This document shows, piece by piece, positions 12,253 to 24,673 of a stretch of DNA of 64,000 nt. The translations under genes were made by a program, and so were the position numbers. Positions within the stretch are counted from its first letter, which is position 1, and each line of letters opens with the position of its first letter. Origin of the DNA: Adiantum capillus-veneris (Eukaryota; Streptophyta; Polypodiopsida; Polypodiales; Pteridaceae); NCBI GenBank assembly GCA_014529385.2, contig CM043962.1, positions 89,887,680 through 89,951,679 of the forward strand, given 5' to 3'. The notes under the pieces were generated by a model. The model was not told where the DNA came from and searched no databases. It worked only from the letters and a program-made list of their open reading frames with translations.

Positions 12253-12660
12253 ATATAAGAAAATTTTAGTTAGTGAACATCCTAGGCCTTTCCAGTGTCG
12301 TGGGGTGGCTCCCCTATTAGTCGATGCATCTATGATTATTGGGAGACGTCATGGCTCGACACAAGCATGACTAGAATTTGTAATTTTTGGTTGTGCTAAT
12401 ATAATGTAATTACCATTTTGAGTTCTGCAAAAAAAAAAACATATGTTAATGCCCTAGAAATAATAGATGCAAATGTACACTAGGGAGGCGTACAAAGGGG
12501 AGCACTTGAGTCGCTCCACCCTCATTCTATTTTGGCATTGGGAGAAGCCTCCCTCCTACCTCTCTCATGGGAGGTAAAGGTGGCTTGAATCAAGCCTACG
12601 TTCGATTGACAAGGGATTGCGGCATGGCACGATGCATCCCTTGGTGGAAGCAATCTGTTT

Positions 12661-13547
<887 letters not shown>

Positions 13548-14936
13548 ATGTACGCGTGCATGCTTGCCACACACATGCATGCGCGCGCAAAGGGACGTCT
13601 TAATGGATTATGGCGTTTCTAAGATTGTTTGCATCTCCACGCCATCGCCATTTGCCTACACGTCGCTTTTGCCTGCGAGACAAAGGAAATCAAATATCTA
13701 TGACCTCTCTCCCTGTGCACACAGCTCCCCGCTCACGCGACACCTATTCCCCCTCCCTCCCCCTTTCTTTCTTTCCTTCAGATTTAGCTTTTCATTTGCA
13801 TTGGCATCTTGCTGGATTCTCTATAAAAGAGACTGAAAAAATGTTTGAGGAACATATGAGAACATATGTGACTCTCAATGTGAAGATGAACAGAAAGTCT
13901 TCCTCTCGAAAATGCATTTTGGCTTTTTACCGACCAAAGAGAAGGCCAAAGTGGGGGGGTCTCGGTGGTGGAACATGAATCAGATGCAACCACCAAACAA
14001 AGACAATATCTCATCTAATATGGAGATACCCAACCATGTTTGAATAAGTTCATCAAAGATCAATGAAAATTAAAAAGGTCCAAATCACATATAAAATGAA
14101 GTATTAAGAATTACGGAGATAGAAATCCTCTCATAATCATTCCACAATGCCTTTCACAATGTGATCCAAAACTGCACAATTGATGTGTCAAAAAGAAAGT
14201 CTTCAATGTTATGCAACGATGTCTTTGCTTTGCTGATGATGTGGGCTTCTCTGTTGTTATCGTAGAGATCAAGGCTTTTGTGCTCAGTAGAGCACAACGG
14301 CTCCATCTAGAGTACTGTGGTGGCATGGTGCATGTAATTGTTGATGGAGAGCTTTAATTCTGACCTATGATTGTTCTATAGCATGAGCTGTAAATAAAAT
14401 CTATCATTTCTCTTTGTATGGCTTCATCCAAAACCATCTTCAAACTTAGCCCCAAAATGAGAAGGGTCACTCGAGGAGTTTCTTCATGCAAAAGTTGATA
14501 AGTGGGTGCTTTTAGTAGCGTATGTGGATACACGTATGCACAAATGTCTTATTGCAAAAAGGTGTGTTAAAGCATTCAATATAAAAAATGTAACTTGTGA
14601 ACTATAACACACATTTTAGGATGTAATAATATATGTTAATGCCATTAGAGCTTTAGATCGGCTAGACAAATGTTGGCTGTCTCCTTGCGAGTCCAAGTTC
14701 GAGTGAAAAGCATGGTGGTGGCCCACAAACCTACATTTCCTTAAACTGCAAACCAAGGATGTGCACAACACCCATATGCTCTTGTCGGATTGGTTTTTCC
14801 CCTACACAAGTAGTGGGGCAAGCAATGGCCGGAATCAAGATGGGTGACAATCATGAAGAACATCTGGTGCCCATAATGACCCCTTGGGTTGAATGTTTTT
14901 CTATAGAAGGTCCTATGGGGAGCCTTACCTAATGGT

Positions 14937-15275
14937 GTGAAGATTCTAGCCAGATGTAGTGGTCCAGATAGATGCTTGCAATGTGGAACAGCTAGTGAGG
15001 GACCTTCCTCACTTTGTGGCATGAAAGGGAAAATTTGCAAATGGGCTCAAAAGACCTGGAAGATAGGGTTCTTAAAGAACGATCTCTTCCTAAGTAGGAA
15101 TGTATTCAATAGTCACGCGCTTCTGATCGGCATGCAAATTGTTGTAATTTGCTACTTCAAACACGTGTGGAAGGCCACAAACTATCAGGTCTTCAAGAAC
15201 ACCCTAAAAATAGCTAGATCCACAATAGAGATTATACAAGATAGAAGGGAAGTGATTGTCAGCATTGAAAAATAG
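14937..15275 (+). pseudogene. LINE reverse-transcriptase C-terminal remnant, copy 2
   Basis: 112-residue open piece. RCSGPDRCLQCGTASEGPSS shows the CX2C of a zinc-binding motif, but a short deletion removes the His/Cys half that copy 3 keeps (HLF/CLFKECP type). The tail CKWAQKTWKIGFLKND, FNSHALLIGMQIV and CYFKHVWKATNYQVFKN is conserved in the three copies. The role would have been nucleic-acid binding at the end of LINE ORF2. The identification rests on the Cys pattern and the position before a poly-A end. Confidence 0.5.
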
Positions 15276-15433
15276 AGAAACTTTGATGAATGGAATAGGG
15301 CAATTGTTGTTGCAATGATTGGTTAGTACATGGAGCTTTGCTTAATTCGAGGTTTGTTGCTTCATGTTCAGCCAAGTTTCTCTCTCTGGTGTCCTTTTCA
15401 CCCGGGAGGTTCACTAAAGTAAATGTAATATAG

Positions 15434-15539
15434 CACGTGCGTTCAACATAAGGGATCTTAATTTCTTGTGAATTTATAGAAACACATCTATAAGAGGGAT
15501 ATAAGGGGTGATTAAAATCAATTTTGGTGAACGCACGTG
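15434..15539. repeat. MITE-like hairpin, copy 2
   Basis: Arms CACGTGCGTTCA (15434-15445) and TGAACGCACGTG (15528-15539), still perfect. The loop sequence differs slightly from copy 1. Confidence 0.8.
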
Positions 15540-16240
15540 ATGTAAGAAAATTTTAGTTAGTGAACATACCAAGCCTTTTCAGTGTCGTGGGGTGGCTTCC
15601 CTATTAGTCGATGCATCTAGGATTATTGGGAGACGTCATGGCTCGACACAAGCATGACTAGAATTTGTATTTTTTGGTTGTGCTAAAATAATTCACTCAC
15701 CATTTGAGTTTTGAAAGAAAAAAAGATATATTAGTGCCCTAGAAATAATAGATGCAAATGTACACTAGGGAGGCGTACAAAGGGGAGCACTTGAGCCACT
15801 CCACCCTCATTCTGTTTTGGCACTGGAAGAAGCCTCCCTCCCACCTCTCCCATCGGAGGCAAAGTTGGCTTGGATCAAGCCTACGTCTGATTGGCAAGGG
15901 ATTGTGGCATGGTAGGATGCATCCCTTGGTGAAAGCAATCTTTATAGGGAAGGGCTTGGTCCCCTCTTTGGCCAAGGATTTGTAGGTTGGTCTTGGTTTG
16001 CTGGTTCCCAACGGGTCGGTGAGTGGCACGCGCCATCCACTTGTTGGCATCGATCAATGTCAAATGGGAGCATGGCCCTCGTTATGACCTTGAAGATGGT
16101 GCATGGCTCACTATACAAGCACAAAAACTCTTTATTGTTGATCTCCTTGTTGGATGTTCAGATCTCGCTCCTTCGAGGTGGTCCTTGGTCGTTGGAGTCT
16201 CTTCGGTTGGTTGATGGAGTTCATGACTCCGCCCATATTC

Positions 16241-17035
16241 GATGATATGCTCCTTGTTTGATTGACCCCGGTGACCTGGTATCTATGCTATGTAGCTACG
16301 TTGAACTTTATCTGATGGTTGTGCTCAGTTGGCTCCCTTGTTAGCCGATGGCACTTTAATAATTCCTTTTGAACATGTTTAGCTCAACTCTCTCTATTGA
16401 AGAGAGCATTGAAAAAAAGAAGAAGGAGATGATTGCCTATGTATTTTTCACCAGTTAACAATATCAATAACTGTGTTTCAATTGAAGCGATTGAACGGAT
16501 CCAATTGTATTGTTGTTTTCTTTCGACGAGCTTCTTTGAAGTTTCCACTGAAGTTGGGTAACATCATCTACAATTCGAGAGCAACAAAGATATTTAACAA
16601 ACCACAATGGGATCCACAACCCAAAACATCTCATGAAAGCAGTGTTCGTGAAAAGTGTGCCTCAGTTAGCCTTGAGCCGGTTGGAAAATCAAAACAGTTG
16701 GTTGAAGGGAGGAGGAGAAAGAGAAAATCCGCTTTAAAAATTTAACAAAATAGAGTTAAATTGCAAAACAGAACCAATTATTTTGGAAAATTTCCTATCC
16801 TAAAGGGAATTTTGTATGTATGTGAAGTTGATTTTTCCCGAGTCTTGCATATCAATGGAACAAGCTTGATACATTGGGCACACTGTAGTATGCTCTTTAT
16901 TTGTGATAATTTTTTAGATATTGTTTCCACAATCTTGAGCTTTACATTGTTCCTACAAATGCAACTGCTTAAATAACATTTTATTGACAACTTTAGTGCA
17001 ACAACTTTAGTGAATGGAAGGACATTATCCAAGGA
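16241..17035. other. Non-coding spacer with one motif-less ORF
   Basis: A 90-codon frame at 16473-16745 (+) ends in a basic tail (GRRRKRKSALKI) but matches nothing known to me and may be chance. The rest is AT-rich. Confidence 0.4.
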
Positions 17036-17170
17036 AGGGCATTGGAAGAAGCCTCCCTCCCACCTCTCCCATGGGAGGCAAAGGTGGCTTGGATTAAGCC
17101 TACGTTCAATTGGCAAGGGATTGTGGCATGGCAGGATGCATCCCTTGGTGGAAGCAATCTCTATACGGAG
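17036..17170 (+). repeat. Fragment of the composite repeat (fourth copy)
   Basis: Only the downstream block is present (GGCATTGGAAGAAGCCTCCC to GGTGGAAGCAATCTC), matching 12533-12657, about 15815-15942 and about 63068-63192. The abrupt ends suggest a truncated duplicate. Confidence 0.8.
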
Positions 17171-17719
17171 CCAAATATATCTTCAAAAATTACATTTCCA
17201 TTAAACATAAAAAAAATCACTAAAATTCTTCTTTTTTTGTTATATCTTCAAAAAGTAAGTTTGCTTTAAGTAACAAAACCTCCACTAAAGTTATCCCCTT
17301 TTTGCTATGTGCAATCAAACTTCGGCATTTATTTTATGTAGAATAGAAAGTCTTTTGACTTTACATTTGAAAAGACTTGTCAGATCTTACATTCTGCAAA
17401 GGCTATCATTTCTTACAATCTTACCCTTTTCTTTTGCATTTTAGATTAGATGTTTTGTAAGGTGTTTTTTGAAATGAACCAGGGAGTGACAAGTGGATGC
17501 CCTCTCATTCCTTGAAAATTTTAAGCAACATTATAAAGAGTATAGAAATTCACTCGCAATTGTGAGTTCTGCTATTTAAAAAAAAAGGAAACCATTTATA
17601 ACACCATCAAGAAAGCAACATAGCATAGAAAGAAGCAATACTTATTGCATCCACAAAAATTATAATTATATTTTTATCCAATGAAACAACCTTAGAAAAA
17701 ATTATCGCCCCCTAGACCC

Positions 17720-18640
17720 CCCTATGGAAAAGTCTTTGAGAAGTGCATATTGTAGAGGAATTTTCTAAATCCCAAGAAGTGTGTATTCTTGGTACGATGA
17801 TGTGAAATGGTTGGAGATATAGTTTTAAAAAATGCATGTCAAAGGATCTCAAAAAGATAAAGGGAATTATGTATTTGTCTAAATGCACAATAGTTCGTGA
17901 AGTACAATCATTCACAAGACATTGTCGATACTATCGAAGGTTCATATACATATGTAATGTAGTAGCTAAAGCCATTTATGGATTAATTACTAACTTTCCT
18001 TGGAGTGATTAATGTGATGAGTCATTTTAAAAGATGCATTGGTTCTCAACTCCCATACTAAATATACCATATGAGAATAAGATATTTGATGTGCATATTG
18101 ATGTCTTATCTATTAGATTTGTATTGGCATAGCTAGATGAATGTAACATGCATTTTTCAATCTGTATGCAAGTTAATACATGTCTATTCTCTATTAAAAT
18201 GGTACTAGATGGTATGGAAGTATTACAACTCTTAACGATCATTGCACGATTGGATGTAGAAATTCCAATGCTTTTATCTTCCAAATTAATCAACCAAAAT
18301 GCCGTGTTCAAGCTACTTGGAAAAAGAATTTTTGATAAAACTTATGATGGAATATATCTCTTATGTATAGAACTCCAAGAGTTAAGCTTCTCCTTGAGTA
18401 TAGGATCATAAAACTATAACAAGTTTTCACTTTGCAAAGGATCAAATTATTAATCCACTCAAATGGATTGGCCCATATTGGCCATCAATGAGGCAAGATG
18501 CCCAAAAGTATGTAGAACAATGTGAACAATGATGTAAAGTATCTCCCATACCATTCACTACATTGTTTCAGATTATGGTGGTACCTAAGTGGGGTAAATA
18601 TCTGGTGGAGTTCCTTTCAAGCAAAACATTTCTCGATAAA
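17720..18640 (+). pseudogene. Ruined Ty3/gypsy pol fragment (RT thumb to integrase finger)
   Basis: Not open in any frame, but joined frames read as gypsy pol. RT thumb: VQSFTRHCRYYRRFIYI (17898-17950). RNase H start: IFDVHID followed by LDECNMHFSIC. RNase H core remnant: 18148-18411, open for 87 residues. Integrase finger remnant: IGPYWPSMRQDAQKYVEQCEQ (about 18466-18530), then SPIPFTTLFQIMVVPKWGKYLVEFL. Frameshifts and stops occur every few dozen codons. A second copy starts at 63494. Confidence 0.7.
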
Positions 18641-18966
18641 ATACAAAATATAGACAATGAAATATTGAGAATGAGGCTATGATGATCATTTGAATAGGTG
18701 ATTGAGAGATCCCCTCCCCAAGGGTCTATGCACAAAATATACAATTTACACATTTATAGAATTTTCAATATACATCAAAGTTATGAAAGCATTTGCATAA
18801 GGGAGGAGTTCTCAACGTCCAAACTAACATGGAGTTTAGGCTATGCACCACACTAAATCCAGAGGCACCTAGCGACTAGTGCTACCCCTGAATGGGTGTT
18901 ATGGATGAAAGTCTACTCAAGAAAAAATAACGTTGTGGAGGGTGAATATATGTGTACACCGCATTG

Positions 18967-18968
<2 letters not shown>

Positions 18969-19021
<53 letters not shown>
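18969..19021. repeat. (GA)n microsatellite
   Basis: About 26 uninterrupted GA repeats. Confidence 0.97.
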
Positions 19022-19024
<3 letters not shown>

Positions 19025-21087
19025 AGTGGAGGATGAAATAGAGTGCACAGAGACATGAGAGAATGACAATAGAGAATCTTTAAATTGCCTGTCTGAATGA
19101 AACAGGCCACCATGTATTAATGGAATAACAAAATCTGGGTATAGTATAACAACAAAAATAAGTATAAAAAATAACTAGCAGAGCATCGAATCATGTATAG
19201 GGATTGATCGGTCCACCCATCCACTTTGGCTCTACTACGGACAAAGAGAATTTCACTTCGCCCAGAGGGAGCCAAAACATATCCCGCCTACCTGAGGGAG
19301 ACATTGGCTGAGGCCGATTCACCTCCCTCCATGAACCCGAGCTCTGAAAGGATCCCAAATATCAACAGGTGGTAGGATATCAACACCAACCATTCCAGTT
19401 TAGGCACCACGCCTCTCCAATGCCCATCATCGGAAGTTTAGGAAAAACCAAGGCAAGATCCCCGACGTGTTAGCCGAGTAGGTCATTCAACCCTCGATTA
19501 ACCGTGTAGATGAGCCTAACAAAAAAAAAACCTAAACAACACCCCTGATCCAGCAAAGCCCAAGGTCAACGACTCTTTTATCTAAGGCTAAGCGATGTAG
19601 GTGATGTTAGTCTTGTAGGATGCTGCCATGAGAAACATAACATGTGAGTCCAGTCACAATAGCATCCGTCATATGCACAAACAATCTTCTCCAAGCAGCT
19701 AGACTGTACATGGTCTCTACCCTTACACGTCTACTTTAAACCATCTAAATTACTTCATGATCCAATCCCAAAAACATAACCCATAACCCAATCATATCAT
19801 GCGGGTGAGCACTCTATCCAACTCGGGGTGGGGCACAACCAATTTTTCATAATCACTTTAGAACATGACATGGTTGCAAAAGATTTGGTAGCATAACCAT
19901 GTCTAGAAAAAAAAAACAAGAGCCACATCGGCTTCCACCATGAACCATAATCCATGAGGGATATTAGCCCTTCACCATAATTCATATTCACACTTAACCA
20001 ACTTCCACACTTGGAGTTTGACATATCCACTATAGTTAATATGAGTTCACACATATGGCCCTTAAGACATGAACCTTTTATGCATAAAATGAGTGGAACC
20101 AGAAGCTAAACATGATATAAAAATCCAATATTGACAACATCCAGTCATGCAAAGTTGATGCATCATATTTGCACTTCACCTCTCTAGCATATAGAGCTAC
20201 TTTTGACCTAGAAATGTTGAAAGCAATGATACCCATGTACATGAGGCCTCCACATTTATCCGTAAGGCTCCATACATCATGTGATATCATTCCATCATCA
20301 TAAACATGATGCAAAACAGCTTCGACCTTTAGGTCGGCCATAAACCATAACTTCACACATATGCAAAAAACAACTTTTTGCCATTTTTCGGGAGCATACA
20401 TAACATGAAAATGAAAGTGTTTGACATTGGGAGAAAGTTGGAATCACTTTTGGGCCCTGTAAGAAGTGCCACGTCGACTTAGAGAGAGAAAATGAAAATG
20501 TTCAATTGTGCATTTTATGTGATACTTTTCTTCGCAACAAAAGGCCAAAATGACATTCTTTGGTAGGTAGCCGTTGTCTTTATCATTCTTATCCTTCGTT
20601 CTCTTGTCAGGAATCCAACTAACTGTATGACTAATGATTTGAAATGCCAACTTACAAGTGTTCCCTCCAGAAACATAAGCCACACGAACTCTATCAACTC
20701 TAAACTTGAGAATATGGCTTTCCCTCCCAAAACCTGAGACATTTCTCCGTCTTCTTCTCTATCAACTCTAGGAATGGAGAACGCATCTTTTCTTGATGAA
20801 AACATTAATTTGAACTTACAATCCTCAGCCCCTTCATCTTTAAAATTTACCCAAAGAAAGAACACACATCATCTTCATGTTGATGTATTGCAAGAGTACG
20901 CACCGTTGCAAAAACGTAGGAGGGAGTCTTTCTTATCTCAACGGGAGAAATAACTTAGAAGGACAAACAAGGAACATCATTTGGATTTGTGGACCGATGG
21001 GTCTATTTATCCAAAGGATCCTACGACAAATGAGCCACTTCCCTTTTCTAATATCACTAACCTCTTACATTTCACAGAGGCGATGCC
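19022..21087. other. Non-coding, only motif-less minus-strand frames
   Basis: Several minus-strand frames of 80-116 codons (for example 20078-20401 and 20515-20865) have no recognisable domain and no shared frame. They could be remnants of one minus-strand element, but I cannot name it. No terminal repeats were seen. Confidence 0.4.
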
Positions 21088-21844
21088 AAGGATGGGCTAT
21101 TGGGATACACTGAACATTTGGAAATGAGAGGATTGAATGTGGAAAGGCAAAGAAACTTCTTGGCAATGGAGAACATGCAGCTGAAGAAACTTAATGAAGC
21201 ATGCTCTCAAAATATTTCATCAAACAAAGAGACAATCCAAGGCCTTGAGAAGAAGATCACAAGTTTGCGAAAGAAAGACACCGTGCTTGGTAGTCGGAAA
21301 AGAAACGAGATCTGTGCAACATTGTGAACATGAAGGTTGGTAGTGGTAGGCTGAAAAAACGAATACGAGTTTTAAGGTAACCCGAAGTTTGTTTCTTCAA
21401 TGTGCTTCATTAAGAAATGGATACACTTACTTTCATATACATGATCATAACGCATTGTTCTTTTTTGGCAGGTCTTTACTGCATCCAAACACGAACGGTG
21501 TAGGCTTCAATGCCGGAGTGCATTACAGCTGTCTAGTTCCAAAAGAAGTAGTTGAAGAGATGATAACTCAGAAAAAATTTTGTAAGTTGAAAGGGAGGCT
21601 ACTTACCTCCTTCATGAATGAGAATCAGCTGGAACCAATGGAAGTGTAAGCAATACTTGATGAGAGTGGCATCTTGCAGATGGGATAGATGGCACTCTTC
21701 AAAGCATTAGCTAAAAAGTCTCAAAATAAACTACAAAGAGGATCATTGCTACCAAAGCCATCACATGTTAAGGCTGCTCCCCGGCACGTAAACGATGAGG
21801 TGTTTGAGAAACTTGGGTCACCATTCCATATTGAAGCACAATGA
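21088..21844 (+). pseudogene. Gene remnant U: coiled-coil protein with one intron
   Basis: Exon 1 (about 21088-21376) encodes a coiled coil rich in Lys, Glu, Asn and Gln (ENMQLKKLNEACSQ, QGLEKKITSLRKKD). After a frameshift near 21295 it reads NIVNMKVGSGRLKKRIRVL. A GT..AG intron (21377-21471, 95 nt; donor AAG/GTAACC, acceptor TTTTTTGGCAG/G) joins this frame in phase to exon 2 (SLLHPNTNGVGFNAGVHYSC..., from 21472). Exon 2 runs to 21844 with in-frame TAA and TAG. I do not recognise the family. It is followed directly by palindrome array 1. Upstream exons are probably missing. Confidence 0.5.
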
Positions 21845-22002
21845 TGAGCACGATAATGGATAGTTCTGGTGCACGATGATGAGCACGGGCGTTATATAAG
21901 AATGTGAATAGTTTTTCTTCACATGTATCCTCGCTCACGTCTGTCTCCAGGACTATGATCCCCATGACTGAAAGAAAAAGCAAGCCAAAACTATTTGGTG
22001 TC

Positions 22003-22470
22003 ATAACCAAGCGAGTGTTGAGCCTCGAGTACCCCTCAATGTCCTTTTTTGCTTGGTTTTGTCCCGTGCACTAATGTCATGAGAGGTGACGTTAGTTGAG
22101 TCAGAACCAAGCGAGTAGGGCCCCCAAGAATTTTCGAAGGACCCTATTCACTTGGTTCTGTCCCGTGTGCTAATGTCATGAGAGTTGATGTTAGTTGAGT
22201 TAGAACCAAGCGAGTAGGGGCCCCAAGAATCACTGAAGGGCCCTATCGACGGGTTATGTCCTGTGCGCTAAGGTTATAAGAGGTGATGTTAGTTGAGTCA
22301 GAACCAAGCGAGTAGGGCCCCCAAGAATTTCCGAAGGACCCTATTGGCATGGTTCTGTCCCTTGTGCTAATGTCATAACAATTGATGTTATTTGAGTCAG
22401 AACCAAGCGAGTTGGGGCCCCAAGAATCTCCGAAGGGCCCTATTCTCTTCGTTCTGTCTTGTGACCTAAG
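22003..22470. repeat. Palindrome array 1 (about 100-bp units)
   Basis: Five tandem units start near 22003, 22103, 22203, 22301 and 22400. Each holds an inverted repeat: left arm GAACCAAGCGAGTAGGG, a spacer of about 20 bp, right arm CCCTATTCACTTGGTTC (with small variations). A second, weaker inverted pair (CTAATGTCA ... TGATGTTAG) lies between successive palindromes. The first unit is the most diverged. Confidence 0.85.
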
Positions 22471-23067
22471 CATTCGGAATAGGTGGAAAAGAACATAGCA
22501 TATTATGTTATCAATGATAGATTTATAGGCCTACTCACTCACTATGCCCAAACTCAGACACAGTCACATAAGGAGTAATTATTCCAACCATGCATGCGTT
22601 TTTACCCTAACGCAGTGGCTTCGGTGCGCACACAGTTAACAGCACACAGGAGGGGAGAGGCAGGGAGAAAGAACGTGTCTCTGCAATATCCAATGGCGGT
22701 GAGTTGGATGGTGATGTCGCAGGCCACCGATAGCAAGAACCAGAGGGGGGCGATGGCGACGCGGCAGCAAAGGACTCGACCCAGTGGAGGTCACTCAACG
22801 CAGGATCACGAGAGCTAGCCAAGGGGAAGAGCGTAGAAAATGCAAAGGCGGTGGTGATGGAGATGGAGATGGAGAATGCAAGGGCAATGGAGATGGAGAT
22901 GGCGAATGCAAGGGAAATGGAGATGTAGATGGCGAATGCAAGGGCGATCGGTGTCAGACTCTAAACGCAGGATCATGAGAGCTGGCCAAGGGGAAGGGCG
23001 CAGAAAAGGCAAAGGTAGTGGCGATCAGTGTGTTCCACTCGGAGATGGAGATGGAGATGGCGACTGT
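22471..23067 (+). repeat. Minisatellite and duplicated block, target of element B
   Basis: 22840-22955 holds about three to four 30-bp units of the GGAGATGGAGATGGCGAATG type, open in one frame as Gly/Asp/Lys-rich repeats (DGECKGNGDG). Flanking it, the block with CGCAGGATCA(C/T)GAGAGCT at about 22800 recurs at about 22966. Small frames at 22594-22818 and 22784-22978 have no domain. Element B entered the last GATGGCGACTG copy. Confidence 0.75.
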
Positions 23068-23807
23068 TGTAAGGTCTCTAACCCCGATCAAAAGAGCACC
23101 ATTGTACCTTGAAATGAATATAATGGAAAAAGTTACTATTTTTAGCAGTTTTCCGAATTCTGTCAATGCGTTGGAGGGGGGATGTTGTACTTCTAGAACA
23201 TTGCAATAGTAATGAATAAGTTTGAGTAGAATTTTTACTAGAATACTGTCTTGGTGTTGTTTGCAATACTGGTTGAAGGGATGTCTTAACGAACAATGTG
23301 ATTCAGAATTAATCAAGGAATGTTTATGTTGAACAATCATTGTGGTAGTAATTAGGTCACACAAGGAAGTGTGAGTGTGGGGGTGGAAAGTGGGGGATTG
23401 GCTTAGGTTGCTTGGCTCAAGTTTCCAATGCCTATGAGATGGGTGGTCCTGATTGGTCGGGAACTCTTTGTCCCCATAGTGTTTAACTCGATATTAGTAA
23501 TACTCATTGCCCCTAGAGTGGTGAAGTCTCAAGTGTACGTGCCTCTGAAACATGGGAAAAAAGAAACTCGAGGATTCTCTCCTCTTGAAAGGTGGGTCTT
23601 AGGATCGCTAGATAGGTTAAGTACGCTTCCCCTGCGAGGTGGAGCTAGATCTCATTGCTAGTAGGCTCGAACTTGACTCACTTTGTGATGAGAGATCTTC
23701 CGCTAGTTGAACCTTAAACCACTTTGTTTGCTTCCGCTTTAGATCTAGTGGCCACCAGGTTCACCATCAGATCCGCCATCTTGATATGGCAGGGTGGGGA
23801 CCTCACA
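23068..23807 (+). repeat. Element B 5' LTR
   Basis: 740 bp, starting TGTAAGGTCTCTAACC and ending GGACCTCACA. It matches the two halves of the 3' LTR almost base for base, which fixes both ends. The PBS follows after two bases. Confidence 0.93.
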
Positions 23808-23809
23808 CC

Positions 23810-23825
23810 TGGTATCAGAGCCTAG
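23810..23825 (+). promoter_or_regulatory. Element B primer binding site (initiator tRNA-Met)
   Basis: TGGTATCAGAGCCTAG. The first 12 bases complement the 3' end of plant initiator tRNA-Met, the usual primer of plant Ty3/gypsy and Ty1/copia elements. It marks the start of minus-strand DNA synthesis. Confidence 0.9.
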
Positions 23826-23909
23826 GTTAGGCTGGGAAATAAAATCGTACTGTTTGAATATTTAAAAAGGACCTGAAAGTATATATGTAGCTGATCCGAA
23901 TTCCTTACA

Positions 23910-24425
23910 TTGGTGTTGCAGGAAGACCCCGTGCTAGAATATCGAATTTTCCAAGTGTTTGAGCTTATTTATGAGCAAGCTCAAAGATCCCCAATTTACC
24001 AGTTCAGGCGAGATTTCATGGAGATACTGATGAAGGCTCATACGCCACACTCCACTCGCATTGATAGAGGATGGGAACTTGATTGGGCATTTCCAGGAGG
24101 GGTTTACTACATCAACGCTCGAAAGCTAGGATGCCTGGCTACCGATTTGAAGAAGATACATTGGAGAGAAGAGTTGAGGGTAGGGGAGTTATTCTACCTG
24201 CTGTCTACCTGATTGGACCTGACTGTCTCAGGCGACTCCAATCAAACCATCAACGACTGGCTCTTGGAAAAGGTCACCGAGGTGATCCCAGTGAACAAAG
24301 TCATAGCTTTTGGAGTACCAAAAGAGGAATCCCGACCTGATATGTTAGTTTATTATCCACTCAAGGATGAGTACAAGAACTATTTCACCAACAAAGTACT
24401 GCATCATGTGAATACCATCTCCTAG
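23910..24425 (+). pseudogene. Extra ORF between the PBS and gag of element B
   Basis: One frame of about 170 codons with a single TGA (24210-24212). It contains EYRIFQVFELIYEQAQRSP, RRDFMEILMKAHTPHST, NDWLLEKVTEVIPVNK and DMLVYYPLKDEYKNYF. It is not gag-like and has no motif I recognise. About 80 bp after its stop come two AATAAA signals (24507-24512 and 24521-24526), as at the 3' end of a cellular transcript. It may be an accessory ORF or captured host sequence. Confidence 0.4.
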
Positions 24426-24673
24426 GCGTATATTTTATACGCAATCCAAAAAGCCATGTAATAAGTTGATCATCAGTTATCGTAAAGCTTGAGGGGTTTC
24501 AATTGTAATAAATTTTCATCAATAAAGTGCTTTTTGTCTCTGAATCTCTGTCTCTTGACAAAGTAGTATCTTGAATTTTATTTAAAGTCTCGTGTCTATT
24601 TTGAAATCCAAGTAATGGTATTAAGAATCTCGTATAACCTCTGTAGGCACCGCCTGTTGCTCTGTACTCGGCA

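Larger units (their letters stand above)
9541..12660 (+). repeat. Composite repeat, copy 1
   Basis: Aligns by eye with 13554-16240 and 60355-63490. Shared landmarks in order: a pyrimidine-rich leader, a block beginning AACAGAAAGTCTTCC, a block with GTTTGAATAAG, the LINE-like coding tail (about 11570-12060), a hairpin (12147-12252), a poly-A run (12429-12440), then a downstream block (GATGCAAATGTACACTAGGG to GGTGGAAGCAATC). This copy contains the ~800-bp middle block that copy 2 lacks. Confidence 0.8.
13554..16240 (+). repeat. Composite repeat, copy 2
   Basis: Second copy of the repeat at 9541. Relative to copies 1 and 3 it lacks roughly 800 bp: the text jumps from the GGAGATACCCAA segment near 14020 to the CATGTTTGAATAAG segment near 14036. 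It extends further right than copy 1 (to about 16240), a part shared with copy 3. The poly-A position seen in copy 1 is here an interrupted A run (15713-15725). Confidence 0.8.

Noticed and set aside
19797-20865. Series of minus-strand ORFs
   Set aside because: No recognisable domain, different frames and no splice-consistent joins found. Kept only as a non-coding region note.
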